Shown: positions 53,651-62,620, counted from the stretch's first letter. The stretch is 64,000 bases of DNA from JAPPFW01 sp965200835 (GCA_965200835.1 OZ241390.1:1116001-1180000), one strand, 5' to 3'. The notes: generated by a model from the letters alone, not told the origin. Numbers and translations: made by a program.

Positions 53651-54052
53651 ATGATGACCGATCCCATCGCCGACATGCTCACCCGGATCCGCAACGCCAA
53701 CCTGGCGCTGCATTCCTCGGTCACCATGCCCTCGTCGAAGCTGAAGGAGCAGATCGCCAAGCTGCTGGCATCCGAGGGTTACGTGGAGGGATACGATGTG
53801 GCTCCCGCTACGCGGGGTACCCATCTGACCGTCAGGCTCAAGTTCTCGGGCAAGGGCAACCGCGACCGGGTACTGAAGGGCCTGCGGCGGGTGTCGCGTC
53901 CCGGACGGCGGGTCTACAAGGGCGCCAGTGAGCTTCCGAGGTCCCAGGGAGGCCTCGGAACCGTGATCGTATCCACGTCCCAGGGCCTGCTTCCCGACCG
54001 AGAGGCACGCCGCCGCCGCTTGGGCGGCGAGCTCGTGTGCGAGGTCTGGTAG
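53651..54052 (+). CDS. rpsH: 30S ribosomal protein S8
   Basis: 133-residue central-domain binder and usual spc operon regulator. It shows TDPIADMLTRIRNANLALHS, then VTMPSSKLKEQIAKLLASEG and the C-terminal GGELVCEVW. Two adjacent ATGs at 53651 are both possible starts. Confidence 0.97.
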   Translation: MMTDPIADMLTRIRNANLALHSSVTMPSSKLKEQIAKLLASEGYVEGYDVAPATRGTHLTVRLKFSGKGNRDRVLKGLRRVSRPGRRVYKGASELPRSQGGLGTVIVSTSQGLLPDREARRRRLGGELVCEVW

Positions 54053-54054
54053 TC

Positions 54055-54600
54055 GTGAGCCGTATCGGAAGGATCCCGGTCCCCGTTCCCACGGGAGTGA
54101 AGGTCACCGTCGGCGGTGGCAATGTGACGGTGGCTGGACCCAAGGGCACCCTGCACCGCACTTTCGAGGACCGGGTGAGCATGCAGGTGGTGGACAGCCG
54201 GTGTGTGGTTACCCGGCGGGATGACGAGCGGCGCAGTCGCGCCTATCACGGGCTGGCCCGGGCACTGGTCAAGAACATGGTTACCGGAGTCACCGAGGGA
54301 TACAGCAAGACCCTCAAGATCGTTGGCGTGGGCTACCGGGCGCTGCCGAGAAGCGGGGGCCTCCAGCTACAGGTGGGGTTCAGCCACAATGTCGTCATTC
54401 GCCCCGTGAAAGGGATCGACTTCGAGGTGCCGGACGCCACCACCATCGTTGTGAAGGGAATCGACAAGGAGCTGGTCGGGCAGGTGGCAGCCGACATACG
54501 CCGGGTGCGCCCGCCCGAGCCCTACAAGGGCAAGGGCATCCGTTACATCGACGAGCACGTCCGCCGCAAGAGCGGCAAGGCAGCCGGGACAGTACGATGA
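54055..54600 (+). CDS. rplF: 50S ribosomal protein L6
   Basis: 181-residue protein near the factor-binding site. It shows SRIGRIPVPVPTGVKVTV, then VTVAGPKGTLHRTF and the C-terminal RRVRPPEPYKGKGIRYIDEH. GTG 54055 is two bases after rpsH; an upstream GTG within rpsH is rejected. Confidence 0.97.
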   Translation: MSRIGRIPVPVPTGVKVTVGGGNVTVAGPKGTLHRTFEDRVSMQVVDSRCVVTRRDDERRSRAYHGLARALVKNMVTGVTEGYSKTLKIVGVGYRALPRSGGLQLQVGFSHNVVIRPVKGIDFEVPDATTIVVKGIDKELVGQVAADIRRVRPPEPYKGKGIRYIDEHVRRKSGKAAGTVR

Positions 54601-54950
54601 GAGGCGCTCGTTCACGCGCTCGCATCCGCCGCCACCGGCGGGTCAGGAAACGGGTCAGGGGCACCGTCGTCCGGCCTCGGCTGGCGGTGTTCCGCAGCAA
54701 TCGTTACATCTACGCCCAGGTAATAGATGACGTGGCCGGTCGCACCCTGGCGGCGGCCTCGTCCCAGGAGAGGAGCCTCCGATCCAGATCCCTCACGACC
54801 GATACGGCCGCGGCGGTTGGAAGGTTGATTGCCACCCGCTCCGCGGCGGCAGGCGTGACCGGCGTGGTATTCGACCGGGGCGGGCATCCTTTCCACGGTC
54901 GGGTGAAGGCACTGGCGGATGCGGCAAGGGAGGCCGGACTTGACTTCTAG
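54597..54950 (+). CDS. rplR: 50S ribosomal protein L18
   Basis: 117-residue 5S rRNA-binding protein. It shows RRHRRVRKRVRGTVVRPRLA, then VFRSNRYIYAQVIDDVAGRT and GVVFDRGGHPFHGRVKALAD. It overlaps rplF by four bases and rpsE by eleven. Confidence 0.96.
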   Translation: MRGARSRARIRRHRRVRKRVRGTVVRPRLAVFRSNRYIYAQVIDDVAGRTLAAASSQERSLRSRSLTTDTAAAVGRLIATRSAAAGVTGVVFDRGGHPFHGRVKALADAAREAGLDF

Positions 54951-55551
54951 AACTAGCAGGCCGGGAGGTCGACCGGGCGGCAGGAAGAGAAGGCGCGACC
55001 GGAGGGCCAGTACAGGTCCCCAATTCGACGAGCGGGTGATCGAGATCAACCGCGTGTCGAAGGTCAGCAAGGGAGGCCGCCGGTTCTCCTTCACGGCCCT
55101 GGTGGCCTTGGGTGACGGCAACGGTCAGGTGGGGGTCGGCTATGGCAAGGCCAAGGAAGTTCCCACTGCTATCCAGAAGGCGATCGAGTCGGCCCGCAAG
55201 TCGATGTTCATGGTCCCGATGGCGGGAACGACCCTCATCCATCAGGTAGTGGGCCGCCACAGCGCCTCGCGGGTGCTGCTCAAGCCCGCCTCACCCGGGA
55301 CGGGTGTGATCGCAGGTGGCGCGGTGCGCCAGATCCTCGAGGCGGCCGGTGTGCGCGACGCGCTGGCCAAGTCGCTCGGGGCTCCCACCCATCTCAACGT
55401 GGCCAGGGCCACCGTGAACGGACTGCAGAGCCAGCGCCGCCCCGAGGACGTGGCTCGGGCGAGAGGCAAGACGCCGGAGGATGTGACCCCTCCGGGCTTG
55501 CTCGCCGCCTACCGTTCCACCGAGATGCTGCGGGCCTCCCCAGGCGGGTGA
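54940..55551 (+). CDS. rpsE: 30S ribosomal protein S5
   Basis: 203-residue decoding-accuracy protein. It shows DERVIEINRVSKVSKGGRRF, then GYGKAKEVPTAIQKAIESAR and GVRDALAKSLGAPTHLNVAR. The TTG at 54940 was chosen because GGGAGG lies seven bases upstream; an ATG 21 bases earlier lies within rplR. Confidence 0.96.
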   Translation: MTSRTSRPGGRPGGRKRRRDRRASTGPQFDERVIEINRVSKVSKGGRRFSFTALVALGDGNGQVGVGYGKAKEVPTAIQKAIESARKSMFMVPMAGTTLIHQVVGRHSASRVLLKPASPGTGVIAGGAVRQILEAAGVRDALAKSLGAPTHLNVARATVNGLQSQRRPEDVARARGKTPEDVTPPGLLAAYRSTEMLRASPGG

Positions 55552-55561
55552 GTCGGTTACC

Positions 55562-55747
55562 ATGGCCCAACCAAGACTCCGTATAACCCTGCGACGCAGC
55601 CTGATCGGCGAGAAGCCGAAGGCGCGGGCAACCGTCCGTAGCCTGGGTTTGCGCCGGATCGACGCCTCGGTCGAACACGCCGACACCCGAGACATCCGAG
55701 GCATGATCCATCGAGTTCGCCACCTGGTCGAAGTGGAGAAGCTGTAA
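55562..55747 (+). CDS. rpmD: 50S ribosomal protein L30
   Basis: 61-residue protein. It shows RITLRRSLIGEKPKARATVR, then LGLRRIDASVEHADTRDIRG and HLVEVEKL at the end, all family-typical. It lies between rpsE and rplO as usual. Confidence 0.95.
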   Translation: MAQPRLRITLRRSLIGEKPKARATVRSLGLRRIDASVEHADTRDIRGMIHRVRHLVEVEKL

Positions 55748-55837
55748 TGGTCCCCTGCGGCGCACGACCAGACATACGTGAGCGAACCCGTCGCGCCGCA
55801 CGTACCTAGCGCCGGAACATCCAGGAGGACGCCGACC

Positions 55838-56296
55838 GTGGCTACCAAGAGGAACCAGCTGAAACTCCATCATCTGCGGCCGGCCGCCGGCTCGAAGAGC
55901 AAGAAGATCCGCGTCGGACGGGGGGAATCCGGCCGGCGGGGCAAGACCGCCGGGCGCGGGACCAAGGGCTTGAAGGCCCGGCGCAATGTCCGGCCCGGGT
56001 TCGAGGGTGGCCAGACTCCCCTCCAGGCGCGTATTCCGAAGCTGCGGGGCTTCAAGCCCCACAACCGGGTGGAGTACGCGGTAGTGAACCTGGACAGTCT
56101 CGGCGGCTTCGAGAGGGGCACCACCGTGTCTGTGACCGACCTGCGAGAGCGGGGACTGGTGCGGAAGCGAGGCCCGATCAAGATACTCGGCGGGGGCGAG
56201 CTGGATTCGGCTCTGAGGGTCGAGGCCCATGCCTTCAGCTCATCGGCCAGGGCGAAGATCGAGAAAGCGGGCGGGTCGTGCGTGCTGGTTCGTTGA
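55838..56296 (+). CDS. rplO: 50S ribosomal protein L15
   Basis: 152-residue protein. It shows LKLHHLRPAAGSKSKKIRVG, then RGESGRRGKTAGRGTKGLKA and GFEGGQTPLQARIPKLRGFK. GTG 55838 has AGGAGG nine bases upstream and gives the canonical N-terminus; a GTG 60 bases earlier is less likely. Confidence 0.96.
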   Translation: MATKRNQLKLHHLRPAAGSKSKKIRVGRGESGRRGKTAGRGTKGLKARRNVRPGFEGGQTPLQARIPKLRGFKPHNRVEYAVVNLDSLGGFERGTTVSVTDLRERGLVRKRGPIKILGGGELDSALRVEAHAFSSSARAKIEKAGGSCVLVR

Positions 56297-56333
56297 AGGC
56301 GCCACCGGGACCCGGCTGTAGGAGGCATGGCCG

Positions 56334-57662
56334 ATGCTGAACGTATACCGCTACATGTTCAAGATCCCGGACCTCCGGGGCAAGATCCTGTTCACCCTGG
56401 GGATCTTCGCCCTCTACCGGTTGGGAGCGACGATTCCCGTGCCCGGGATCGAGCTGGATCGGCTGGACGACCTAGCCGACCGGGGCGTGGGAGAGGGGGG
56501 AGCCTTCGGCTTGCTGAACCTGTTCTCGGGCAACGCTCTCGAGAACCTGTCGGTTTTCAGCCTCGGGATCCTGCCCTACATCACCGCCAGCATCATCATG
56601 CAGCTGCTCTCGGTGGTCATCCCGCGTCTGCAGAAGCTGCAGGATGAGGGCGAGTCGGGTAGGGCCGTCATCATCAAGTGGACCCGCATCGTCACCATCG
56701 TCCTGGCCCTATTGCAATCCACCGGCATCACCTACCTGTTCAGTCAGGGCAGCAGTTTCACCGGCGGGTTGGTGCTGATCGAGGACTACACGCCCACCCG
56801 GGTGGTGTTGATGGTGGTCACGATGACCGCCGGCACGGCCTTCGTGATGTGGTTAGGTGAGCTGATAACCCAGCGGGGAGTCGGCAACGGGATGTCCCTG
56901 CTGATCTTCGTGAGCATCCTGGCCGCCCTGCCCAGCCAGTTCTCGCTCATCTGGCAGTACACGGTGCCGGCTGGCCGCTCCCCCATCTTCGTGTTCATCA
57001 TCGTGCTGTTCGTCCTGATGATCGTGGGGATCATCTATGTGGAGCAGGGCCAGCGGCGCATCCCGATCCAATTCGCCAAGCGGATCCGGGGCCGCCGGGT
57101 GATGGGCGGCCAAAGCACCTACATACCTCTCAAGATCAACATGGCCGGGGTCATACCGGTCATATTCGCCACCTCGATCCTGTTCTTCCCCGTGCTGATC
57201 TCCACGTCCATCCCCAGCACCGAAGGTTTCTTCTCCTCGGTGAGGGAGTTCATAAACGTCCATCTGGCACCGTCCGGGTACGCCAGTGGCGCCACCAGCT
57301 GGATCTACATAGGGGTGCTGTTCTTCCTGATCGTGTTCTTCACCTACTTCTACACGGCGATCCAGTTCGACCCGGTGCGGCAGTCGGAGATGATCCAGCG
57401 CCAGGGAGGTTTCATCCCGGGCCAGCGGCCGGGGCGCCAGACCGCTCGTTACCTGGAGCGGATCCTCAACCGCATCACACTTCCGGGCTCGCTGTTCCTC
57501 GGGATGATCTCCATCCTGCCTGCCATAGCGTCCGCCATCTGGGCGATCCCGGTGGGTTTCTCGGGCGTCTCGATCCTCATCGTGGTGGGGGTTGCCCTCG
57601 AGACGATGAAGCAGATCGAGAGCCAGCTCACCATGCGCAACTACGAGGGTTTCCTGACGTGA
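56334..57662 (+). CDS. secY: Preprotein translocase subunit SecY
   Basis: Central channel of the Sec translocon, 442 residues with ten predicted membrane helices. It shows ILFTLGIFALYRLGATIPVP, then LGILPYITASIIMQLLSVVI and QGGFIPGQRPGRQTARYLER in the cytosolic loop that contacts SecA and the ribosome. It follows rplO by 37 bases. Confidence 0.97.
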   Translation: MLNVYRYMFKIPDLRGKILFTLGIFALYRLGATIPVPGIELDRLDDLADRGVGEGGAFGLLNLFSGNALENLSVFSLGILPYITASIIMQLLSVVIPRLQKLQDEGESGRAVIIKWTRIVTIVLALLQSTGITYLFSQGSSFTGGLVLIEDYTPTRVVLMVVTMTAGTAFVMWLGELITQRGVGNGMSLLIFVSILAALPSQFSLIWQYTVPAGRSPIFVFIIVLFVLMIVGIIYVEQGQRRIPIQFAKRIRGRRVMGGQSTYIPLKINMAGVIPVIFATSILFFPVLISTSIPSTEGFFSSVREFINVHLAPSGYASGATSWIYIGVLFFLIVFFTYFYTAIQFDPVRQSEMIQRQGGFIPGQRPGRQTARYLERILNRITLPGSLFLGMISILPAIASAIWAIPVGFSGVSILIVVGVALETMKQIESQLTMRNYEGFLT

Positions 57663-57693
57663 GCCAGTCCAGGCGAGCGGAGGGCTTCCCGGA

Positions 57694-58251
57694 GTGAGGC
57701 TGCTGTTTCTCGGCCCGCCCGGGGTGGGTAAGGGGACGCAAGCGGCGAGGGTTGCCCGAGCGCTGGGCGTCGCCCATATCTCCACGGGCGAGATGTTCCG
57801 TCGCCACATTTCGGAGGGCACCCGGCTCGGTCGGCGGGTGGCGACCATCCTCTCCCGAGGTGACCTGGTCCCCGATGCCCTCACGATCGAGATGCTGCTG
57901 GACCGCTTGGGTTCCGACGACGCGGCCGCAGGGTATATCCTCGACGGGTTTCCCCGGACGGTGGCCCAGGCCCGAGCCCTGGACGAGGCGGTCGGCGACG
58001 ATGCCCTCGACGCCGCGGTGGTGCTCGAAGCCCCTCATCAGGTGTTGGTGGACCGCATGCTGGGTCGCGGCCGGGCGGACGACACGGAAGACTCGGTCCG
58101 TAACCGCCTGGTGGTCTACGAGCGGGAAACCGCTCCGCTCATCGACTTCTACCTCCCCCGAGGGATCGTGCGGCGGGTGCCGGGCACCGGGGAGATCGAG
58201 GCCATCACCGATCGCGTTCTCGAGGTGCTCGCTTCCCAACCCCGGTCATGA
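57694..58251 (+). CDS. adk: Adenylate kinase
   Basis: 185 residues; converts AMP and ATP to two ADP. The P-loop is GPPGVGKGTQAA (about 7-18), ISTGEMFRRH binds AMP and ILDGFPRTVAQA is also conserved. It is a short-LID form without the zinc cysteines. The GTG start is 31 bases after secY; the stop overlaps map by four bases. Confidence 0.95.
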   Translation: MRLLFLGPPGVGKGTQAARVARALGVAHISTGEMFRRHISEGTRLGRRVATILSRGDLVPDALTIEMLLDRLGSDDAAAGYILDGFPRTVAQARALDEAVGDDALDAAVVLEAPHQVLVDRMLGRGRADDTEDSVRNRLVVYERETAPLIDFYLPRGIVRRVPGTGEIEAITDRVLEVLASQPRS

Positions 58252-59021
58252 TCACCATCAAGAACGAACGCGAGTTCAGGAAGATGGCCGTGGCCGGAGC
58301 CTGCGTGGCCGCAGTCCACGAGGCGGTGGTCGAGGCCGCTCGGGTGGGGGTCACGCTCCGCCGGCTCGATGAGGTGGCGGCCGCGGTCATCCGTTCGCGA
58401 GGTTGCCGGCCTTCCTTCCTCGGCTACCAGGGGTTTCCCGCCCACATCTGCACCTCGCCGAACGAGGTCATCGTCCATGGCATCCCGGGCGATTACCGGT
58501 TGGCGAGCGGCGACATCCTGTCGATCGATGCCGGCGCCATATACAAGGGCTACCACGGTGACGCCGCCCTGACCTTCGGCATCGGCGAGATCGACCAAGA
58601 GGTTGCCCAGCTGCTCGAGGTGACCCGGCGCGCCCTCTGGGCGGGTATCGACCAGGTGAAGGCCGGTGGTCGGGTCGGAAGCATCGGCCATGCGGTGGCC
58701 GGAGTTGCGGCGCCCTACGGCTACGGGGTGGTGCGCGACTACGTGGGCCACGGCATCGGGCGAGCGATGCACGAGAGCCCCCAGATTCCCAACTATGGCC
58801 AGCGCGGTCGCGGTTATCGGTTGAAGCGGGGCATGGCGATATGCATCGAGCCGATGTTCAACCTGGGCACCGAGGAGACGGTCACCAAGGCGGATGGATG
58901 GACGGTGGTAACCGCGGACGGTAGGCCGTCAGCCCACTTCGAGCATACGATCGCGCTGACCGCCGACGGGCCGGTGGTCACCACCGTCAGTGATTTGCTT
59001 ACCGCCCGGCCGGTAGGGTAA
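58248..59021 (+). CDS. map: Type I methionine aminopeptidase
   Basis: 257-residue dinuclear metallopeptidase that removes N-terminal Met. Metal ligands are in DILSIDAGAIYKGYHGDAAL (two Asp), YVGHGIGRAMHESPQIPNYG (His), CIEPMFNLG (Glu) and HFEHTIALT (Glu). No N-terminal zinc finger or SH3 extension is present. It ends before a terminator-like hairpin at 59031. Confidence 0.96.
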   Translation: MITIKNEREFRKMAVAGACVAAVHEAVVEAARVGVTLRRLDEVAAAVIRSRGCRPSFLGYQGFPAHICTSPNEVIVHGIPGDYRLASGDILSIDAGAIYKGYHGDAALTFGIGEIDQEVAQLLEVTRRALWAGIDQVKAGGRVGSIGHAVAGVAAPYGYGVVRDYVGHGIGRAMHESPQIPNYGQRGRGYRLKRGMAICIEPMFNLGTEETVTKADGWTVVTADGRPSAHFEHTIALTADGPVVTTVSDLLTARPVG

Positions 59022-59030
59022 GGTGACCTG

Positions 59031-59051
59031 CCGACTTCCGGTCGGGGTTTT
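59031..59051 (+). terminator. Rho-independent-like terminator after map
   Basis: CCGAC (59031-59035) and GTCGG (59041-59045) form a stem followed by GGTTTT. It splits the spc and alpha parts of the ribosomal block; promoters for rpmJ-rpsM onward may lie between 59052 and 59141. Confidence 0.5.
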
Positions 59052-59141
59052 CGTATGCCCACTCGGCTATGGCCGTGGGGCACATGCGGACCCATCCCTG
59101 GATTCCGGCCTTCCGGCGCAAGCAAGACCCAAGGAGCAGCG

Positions 59142-59255
59142 GTGAAGGTACGCCCATCCGCGAAGAAGATGTGTGAAAACTGCCGGCTTATCCGCCGCCG
59201 CCGCCGGGTGTGGGTGATTTGCTCGAACCCCCGACATAAGCAACGGCAGGGCTGA
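59142..59255 (+). CDS. rpmJ: 50S ribosomal protein L36
   Basis: 37-residue zinc-ribbon protein, KVRPSAKKMCENCRLIRRRR followed by VWVICSNPRHKQRQG. The C-x2-C...C-x4-H zinc ligands are complete. The GTG start at 59142 has AAGGAG upstream. infA, usually just upstream, is absent. Confidence 0.95.
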   Translation: MKVRPSAKKMCENCRLIRRRRRVWVICSNPRHKQRQG

Positions 59256-59264
59256 GGAGGACGC

Positions 59265-59642
59265 ATGGCGCGTATTGCCGGAGTCGACCTGCCGAGGCAG
59301 AAACGCCTCGAGATCGGACTCACCTACATATACGGGATCGGTGTCACCACCTCCCGCCGGATGTGCAGCGAGCTACGGATCGACCCGGACACTCGGGTGC
59401 ACCAGCTCACCGATGACGAGGTCAGCCGCATCCGCACCTATATCCAGTCCAACCTCCGGGTGGAGGGCGATCTCCGCCGGGTCGTACAGCAGAACATCAA
59501 GCGCAAGATGGAGATCGCCTGCTACCAGGGCCTTCGCCATCGGCGCGGTCTGCCGGTACGCGGGCAGCGGACGCATACCAACGCCCGGACCCGCAAGGGT
59601 CGGCGGATGGCGATCGCCGGCAAGAAGAGGGTAAAGAAGTGA
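59265..59642 (+). CDS. rpsM: 30S ribosomal protein S13
   Basis: 125-residue head protein contacting P-site tRNA and L5. It shows ARIAGVDLPRQKRLEIGLTY, then GIGVTTSRRMCSELRIDPD and the C-terminal GQRTHTNARTRKGRRMAIAG. It follows rpmJ by nine bases. Confidence 0.97.
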   Translation: MARIAGVDLPRQKRLEIGLTYIYGIGVTTSRRMCSELRIDPDTRVHQLTDDEVSRIRTYIQSNLRVEGDLRRVVQQNIKRKMEIACYQGLRHRRGLPVRGQRTHTNARTRKGRRMAIAGKKRVKK

Positions 59643-59687
59643 TCGTGATGCCGGCCATATGCAGAAGGCCGAGATTCGGAGAAGTCG

Positions 59688-60083
59688 TTGGCTAGAAGAA
59701 GGCAGCAGAAGCGTGTCCGGCGTCGTGATCGCAAGAGCATCTCGTACGGGCAGGTCCACATAAGGGCCAGTTTCAACAACACGATCATCAACGTCACCGA
59801 CGTGAATGGCAACACCATCGTGTGGACCTCGGGAGGGTCGGTGGGCTTCAAAGGTTCCCGGAAGTCGACCCCATACGCGGCCCAGGTGGCCGCGGAGGAA
59901 GCCGCCCGCCGCGCCGGCGAGCACGGCATCCGCAAGCTGGAAGTGATCGTGAGCGGCAACGGAGCGGGGCGTGACACGGCGGTCAGGACTCTCCAGAACA
60001 TGGGAATCGAAATATCCGGCGTCCGGGATGTAACCCCTATCCCCCATAACGGGTGCCGGCCGAAGAAACGCCGGAGGGGGTGA
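59688..60083 (+). CDS. rpsK: 30S ribosomal protein S11
   Basis: 131-residue platform protein. It shows GQVHIRASFNNTIINVTDVN, then GFKGSRKSTPYAAQVAAEEA and HNGCRPKKRRRG at the end. The start is a TTG at 59688; GGAG lies about eight bases upstream. Confidence 0.96.
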   Translation: MARRRQQKRVRRRDRKSISYGQVHIRASFNNTIINVTDVNGNTIVWTSGGSVGFKGSRKSTPYAAQVAAEEAARRAGEHGIRKLEVIVSGNGAGRDTAVRTLQNMGIEISGVRDVTPIPHNGCRPKKRRRG

Positions 60084-60086
60084 AAG

Positions 60087-60704
60087 ATGGCCCGGTATAT
60101 CGGTCCGCGCACCAGGAAGAGCAGGCGGTTGGGACAGCTGCTCGACGACAACAAGGCCAAGTACTACGACCGGCGTCCCTACCCTCCCGGCGAGCATGGC
60201 CGGCGGCGCGGCAGGCGAAGCAGCGACACCGACTACCTCCACCAGCTCCGCGAGAAGCAGAAGATGCGCCAGATATACGGTGTTCTGGAGCGCCAGTTCC
60301 GGCGCTATTACCGGGAGGCCGCCCGGAGCCGGGGAATCACTGGTGACAACCTGCTGCAGATCCTCGAACTCCGGCTGGACAACGTCGTGTACCGCTCGGG
60401 ACTGGGCAGGACCCGGCCCCAAGCACGCCAGCTGGTGAACCACGGGCATATGCAGGTGAACAGCCGCAAGGTCGACATCCCTTCCTACCGAGTGCGGGCG
60501 GGAGATGTGATCACGGTTAAGCCACGGTCACGCGATATCATCGTCATCCGCCATGCGGTGGACACGTCAGGAGATCGCCGGGTTCCGGAGTGGCTGGAGG
60601 TCGACCTCGAGCAGCGCCGCATCACGGTGAGCGACCTTCCCAACCGGGAGCAGATCGACACGGCAGTGCGGGAACAGCTGGTAGTAGAGCTGTATTCCAG
60701 ATAG
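60087..60704 (+). CDS. rpsD: 30S ribosomal protein S4
   Basis: 205-residue assembly initiator. It shows ARYIGPRTRKSRRLGQLLDD, then YPPGEHGRRRGRRSSDTDYL and the S4 RNA-binding domain with VNHGHMQVNSRKVDIPSYRV. The N-terminal zinc cysteines are absent, so it is the zinc-independent form. Confidence 0.96.
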   Translation: MARYIGPRTRKSRRLGQLLDDNKAKYYDRRPYPPGEHGRRRGRRSSDTDYLHQLREKQKMRQIYGVLERQFRRYYREAARSRGITGDNLLQILELRLDNVVYRSGLGRTRPQARQLVNHGHMQVNSRKVDIPSYRVRAGDVITVKPRSRDIIVIRHAVDTSGDRRVPEWLEVDLEQRRITVSDLPNREQIDTAVREQLVVELYSR

Positions 60705-60783
60705 GCACCCCGAGAGTTACCGTCCATCGATGTCCCTTCGATCCACTACCAAGTGGCCGCGCACCGAGCGAGAGGAAGATACC

Positions 60784-61734
60784 TTGCAAGCGTTGATCGT
60801 CCAGCGACCGCAAATCGAGCCGGAACCGGTCAGTGAGTCCCGCGAGCGGTTCATCATCGAGCCGCTCGAGCCGGGGTTCGGCTACACGCTCGGCAACACG
60901 CTGAGGAGGACCCTGCTATCGCGCGTGCCTGGCGCGGCCGTTTGCTCCATCCGGGTGGAAGGGATCTCGCACGAGTTCACCACCGTTCCGGGGGTCAAGG
61001 AGGATGTGGTGGACATCATCCTGAACATCAAGCGTCTGGTGCTGAGGATGGACGATCCGGAGCCCGCCACGCTGCGGCTTTCCGCTTCCGGCCCCGGGGC
61101 CGTCAAGGCGGCTGACCTGGCGGCACCCGCCGGGGTGGAGATCATCAACCATGACCTGCATCTGGCCACCCTGTCGGAGAATGCTGTGCTGGAGATGGAG
61201 CTGATCGTCGAGCAAGGGGTCGGGTACCGGACGGCCCTCAAGAAGAACCGGAAGGACCCGATCGGGACCATACCCATCGACTCGATCTTCTCCCCGGTTC
61301 GCCAGGTGTCCTATCGGGTGGAGAACACCCAGGTGGGCCAGATGACCAACTTCGATCGCTTGGTGATGGATGTCGAGACCGATGGGTCGATGACTCCCAG
61401 CGAAGCGGTGTCCTCGGCGGGCAAAACCCTCCGAGAGCTGCTGGGCCTGTTCGCAGACGTCGGCGAGGGAATAGGCCTGGAGTTGGGAGAAGTGGCGGTG
61501 GACGATGCCATCTCCCAGGACCTCGATCTGCCGATCGAGGCACTCGATCTCTCGGAACGCCCGCGAAATTGCCTGCGGCGCGCTGAGATAGACACGGTGG
61601 GGGATCTGGTTCTGAAGACCAGGGAGGATCTGCTCGACATCACCAATTTCGGGCACAAGAGCCTCGAAGAGGTGCTGTCGAAACTCGACGAGTTGGGGCT
61701 GGATGTGGCCGCCTCTCGGGACGGGGAGCGTTAG
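60784..61734 (+). CDS. rpoA: RNA polymerase alpha subunit
   Basis: 316 residues. The N-terminal assembly domain shows FIIEPLEPGFGYTLGNTLRR and TTVPGVKEDVVDIILNIKRL. The C-terminal domain shows SERPRNCLRRAEIDTVGDLV and NFGHKSLEEVLSKLDELGL, for UP-element and activator contacts. TTG 60784 with GAGGAAG upstream gives the canonical N-terminus. Confidence 0.97.
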   Translation: MQALIVQRPQIEPEPVSESRERFIIEPLEPGFGYTLGNTLRRTLLSRVPGAAVCSIRVEGISHEFTTVPGVKEDVVDIILNIKRLVLRMDDPEPATLRLSASGPGAVKAADLAAPAGVEIINHDLHLATLSENAVLEMELIVEQGVGYRTALKKNRKDPIGTIPIDSIFSPVRQVSYRVENTQVGQMTNFDRLVMDVETDGSMTPSEAVSSAGKTLRELLGLFADVGEGIGLELGEVAVDDAISQDLDLPIEALDLSERPRNCLRRAEIDTVGDLVLKTREDLLDITNFGHKSLEEVLSKLDELGLDVAASRDGER

Positions 61735-61737
61735 CCG

Positions 61738-62088
61738 ATGCCTCGCCCACCCAAAGGCAAGCGCTTGGGAGGGAGCGCCTCCCACCACAAGGCCATTCTG
61801 TCCAACCTCGCCCAGTCCTTGATCTGGGACGAGCAGATAACCACCACCCTCACCAAGGCCAAGATGCTGCGGCCCTATGTCGAGAAGATCATCACCAAGG
61901 CCCGGCGGGGCGATCTCCACTCCCGAAGGCTGGTGTTGAAGGACATCAACGACCTGGAAGTGGTTACCAAGCTGTTCGATGAGGTGGCTCCCCGCTACCG
62001 GAGGCGGCCCGGTGGTTACACCCGGATCGTCAAGGTCGGTCCCCGGCGGGGGGACAACGCCGAGATGGCGGTTATCGAGCTGGTCTAG
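61738..62088 (+). CDS. rplQ: 50S ribosomal protein L17
   Basis: 116-residue protein. It shows GKRLGGSASHHKAILSNLAQ, then LRPYVEKIITKARRGDLHSR and GYTRIVKVGPRRGDNAEMAV. It follows rpoA by three bases and ends the ribosomal block; a perfect hairpin lies at 62096-62127. Confidence 0.97.
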   Translation: MPRPPKGKRLGGSASHHKAILSNLAQSLIWDEQITTTLTKAKMLRPYVEKIITKARRGDLHSRRLVLKDINDLEVVTKLFDEVAPRYRRRPGGYTRIVKVGPRRGDNAEMAVIELV

Positions 62089-62095
62089 ATCCTGG

Positions 62096-62127
62096 TAGAC
62101 GCTATGTCCGGGGACGGGTAGCGTCTA
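62096..62127. repeat. Perfect 9-base inverted repeat with nested palindrome
   Basis: TAGACGCTA (62096-62104) and TAGCGTCTA (62119-62127) flank a smaller GTCC/GGAC repeat (62106-62109, 62112-62115). It ends five bases before the MNT nucleotidyltransferase ATG, so it could be the rplQ terminator, an operator or a translation-control hairpin. Confidence 0.6.
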
Positions 62128-62131
62128 GGTC

Positions 62132-62620
62132 ATGAATGCGGGGCTGATCGAAGAGGCGCGTAAGGCAGTGGCGACCATCGACGGGTCGGTGCTGTTGTTC
62201 GGTAGCCAGGCCCGCGGTGACGCCCATGAAGATTCGGATGTGGATCTGCTGGTGGTGTCGGACCGGCCGCCCACCACGCCGGTTTCGCCGGATGGCTGCC
62301 ATGTGATCCACGTTCTTCCTCACGAATGGGAGAGTCAACGGCGTTTCCCGGGGACGCTGGAGGGCAACGCAGCCCGTGATGGCATGTGGCTGAAGCAGAC
62401 CGAACAGCTGATCGATTGGAGAAAGGTCATGTCCCCGGACCAGGCATGGCACACCGCCGTCAACCGGACCGTTCACTCGCTGCGGGTTCAGAGCGGCCAG
62501 ATATATCCCCATCTGGCCCAGTCGCCGGACGAGCAGTACTCATCCAGCAGGGCGACCAGCAGAGGTATTGGCAGGCTGTTCCTGAGAGGCTGGGTGCGCT
62601 GTTTGGTCAGCTGCAGCTGA
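62132..62620 (+). CDS. MNT-type nucleotidyltransferase (probably frame-broken at its end)
   Basis: Minimal nucleotidyltransferase domain with GSQARGDAHEDSDVDLLVV; the GS motif and two metal-binding aspartates are intact. Such domains act as antitoxins that AMPylate HEPN toxins or as tRNA/protein modifiers. Homology-like sequence continues to about residue 135 (WLKQTEQLIDWRKVMSPDQA and RTVHSLRVQSGQIYPHLAQ), after which the frame turns to a Ser/Arg-rich tail. A one-base correction near 62530 would join it to the helical frame that ends at 63057. Confidence 0.65.
   Translation: MNAGLIEEARKAVATIDGSVLLFGSQARGDAHEDSDVDLLVVSDRPPTTPVSPDGCHVIHVLPHEWESQRRFPGTLEGNAARDGMWLKQTEQLIDWRKVMSPDQAWHTAVNRTVHSLRVQSGQIYPHLAQSPDEQYSSSRATSRGIGRLFLRGWVRCLVSCS

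Noticed and set aside
56853..57884. 343-codon minus-strand frame opposite secY
   Set aside because: His/Asp/Arg-rich mirror of secY with no motif.
59373..60449. 358-codon minus-strand frame opposite rpsM-rpsK-rpsD
   Set aside because: Crosses three certain ribosomal genes and has no family sequence.
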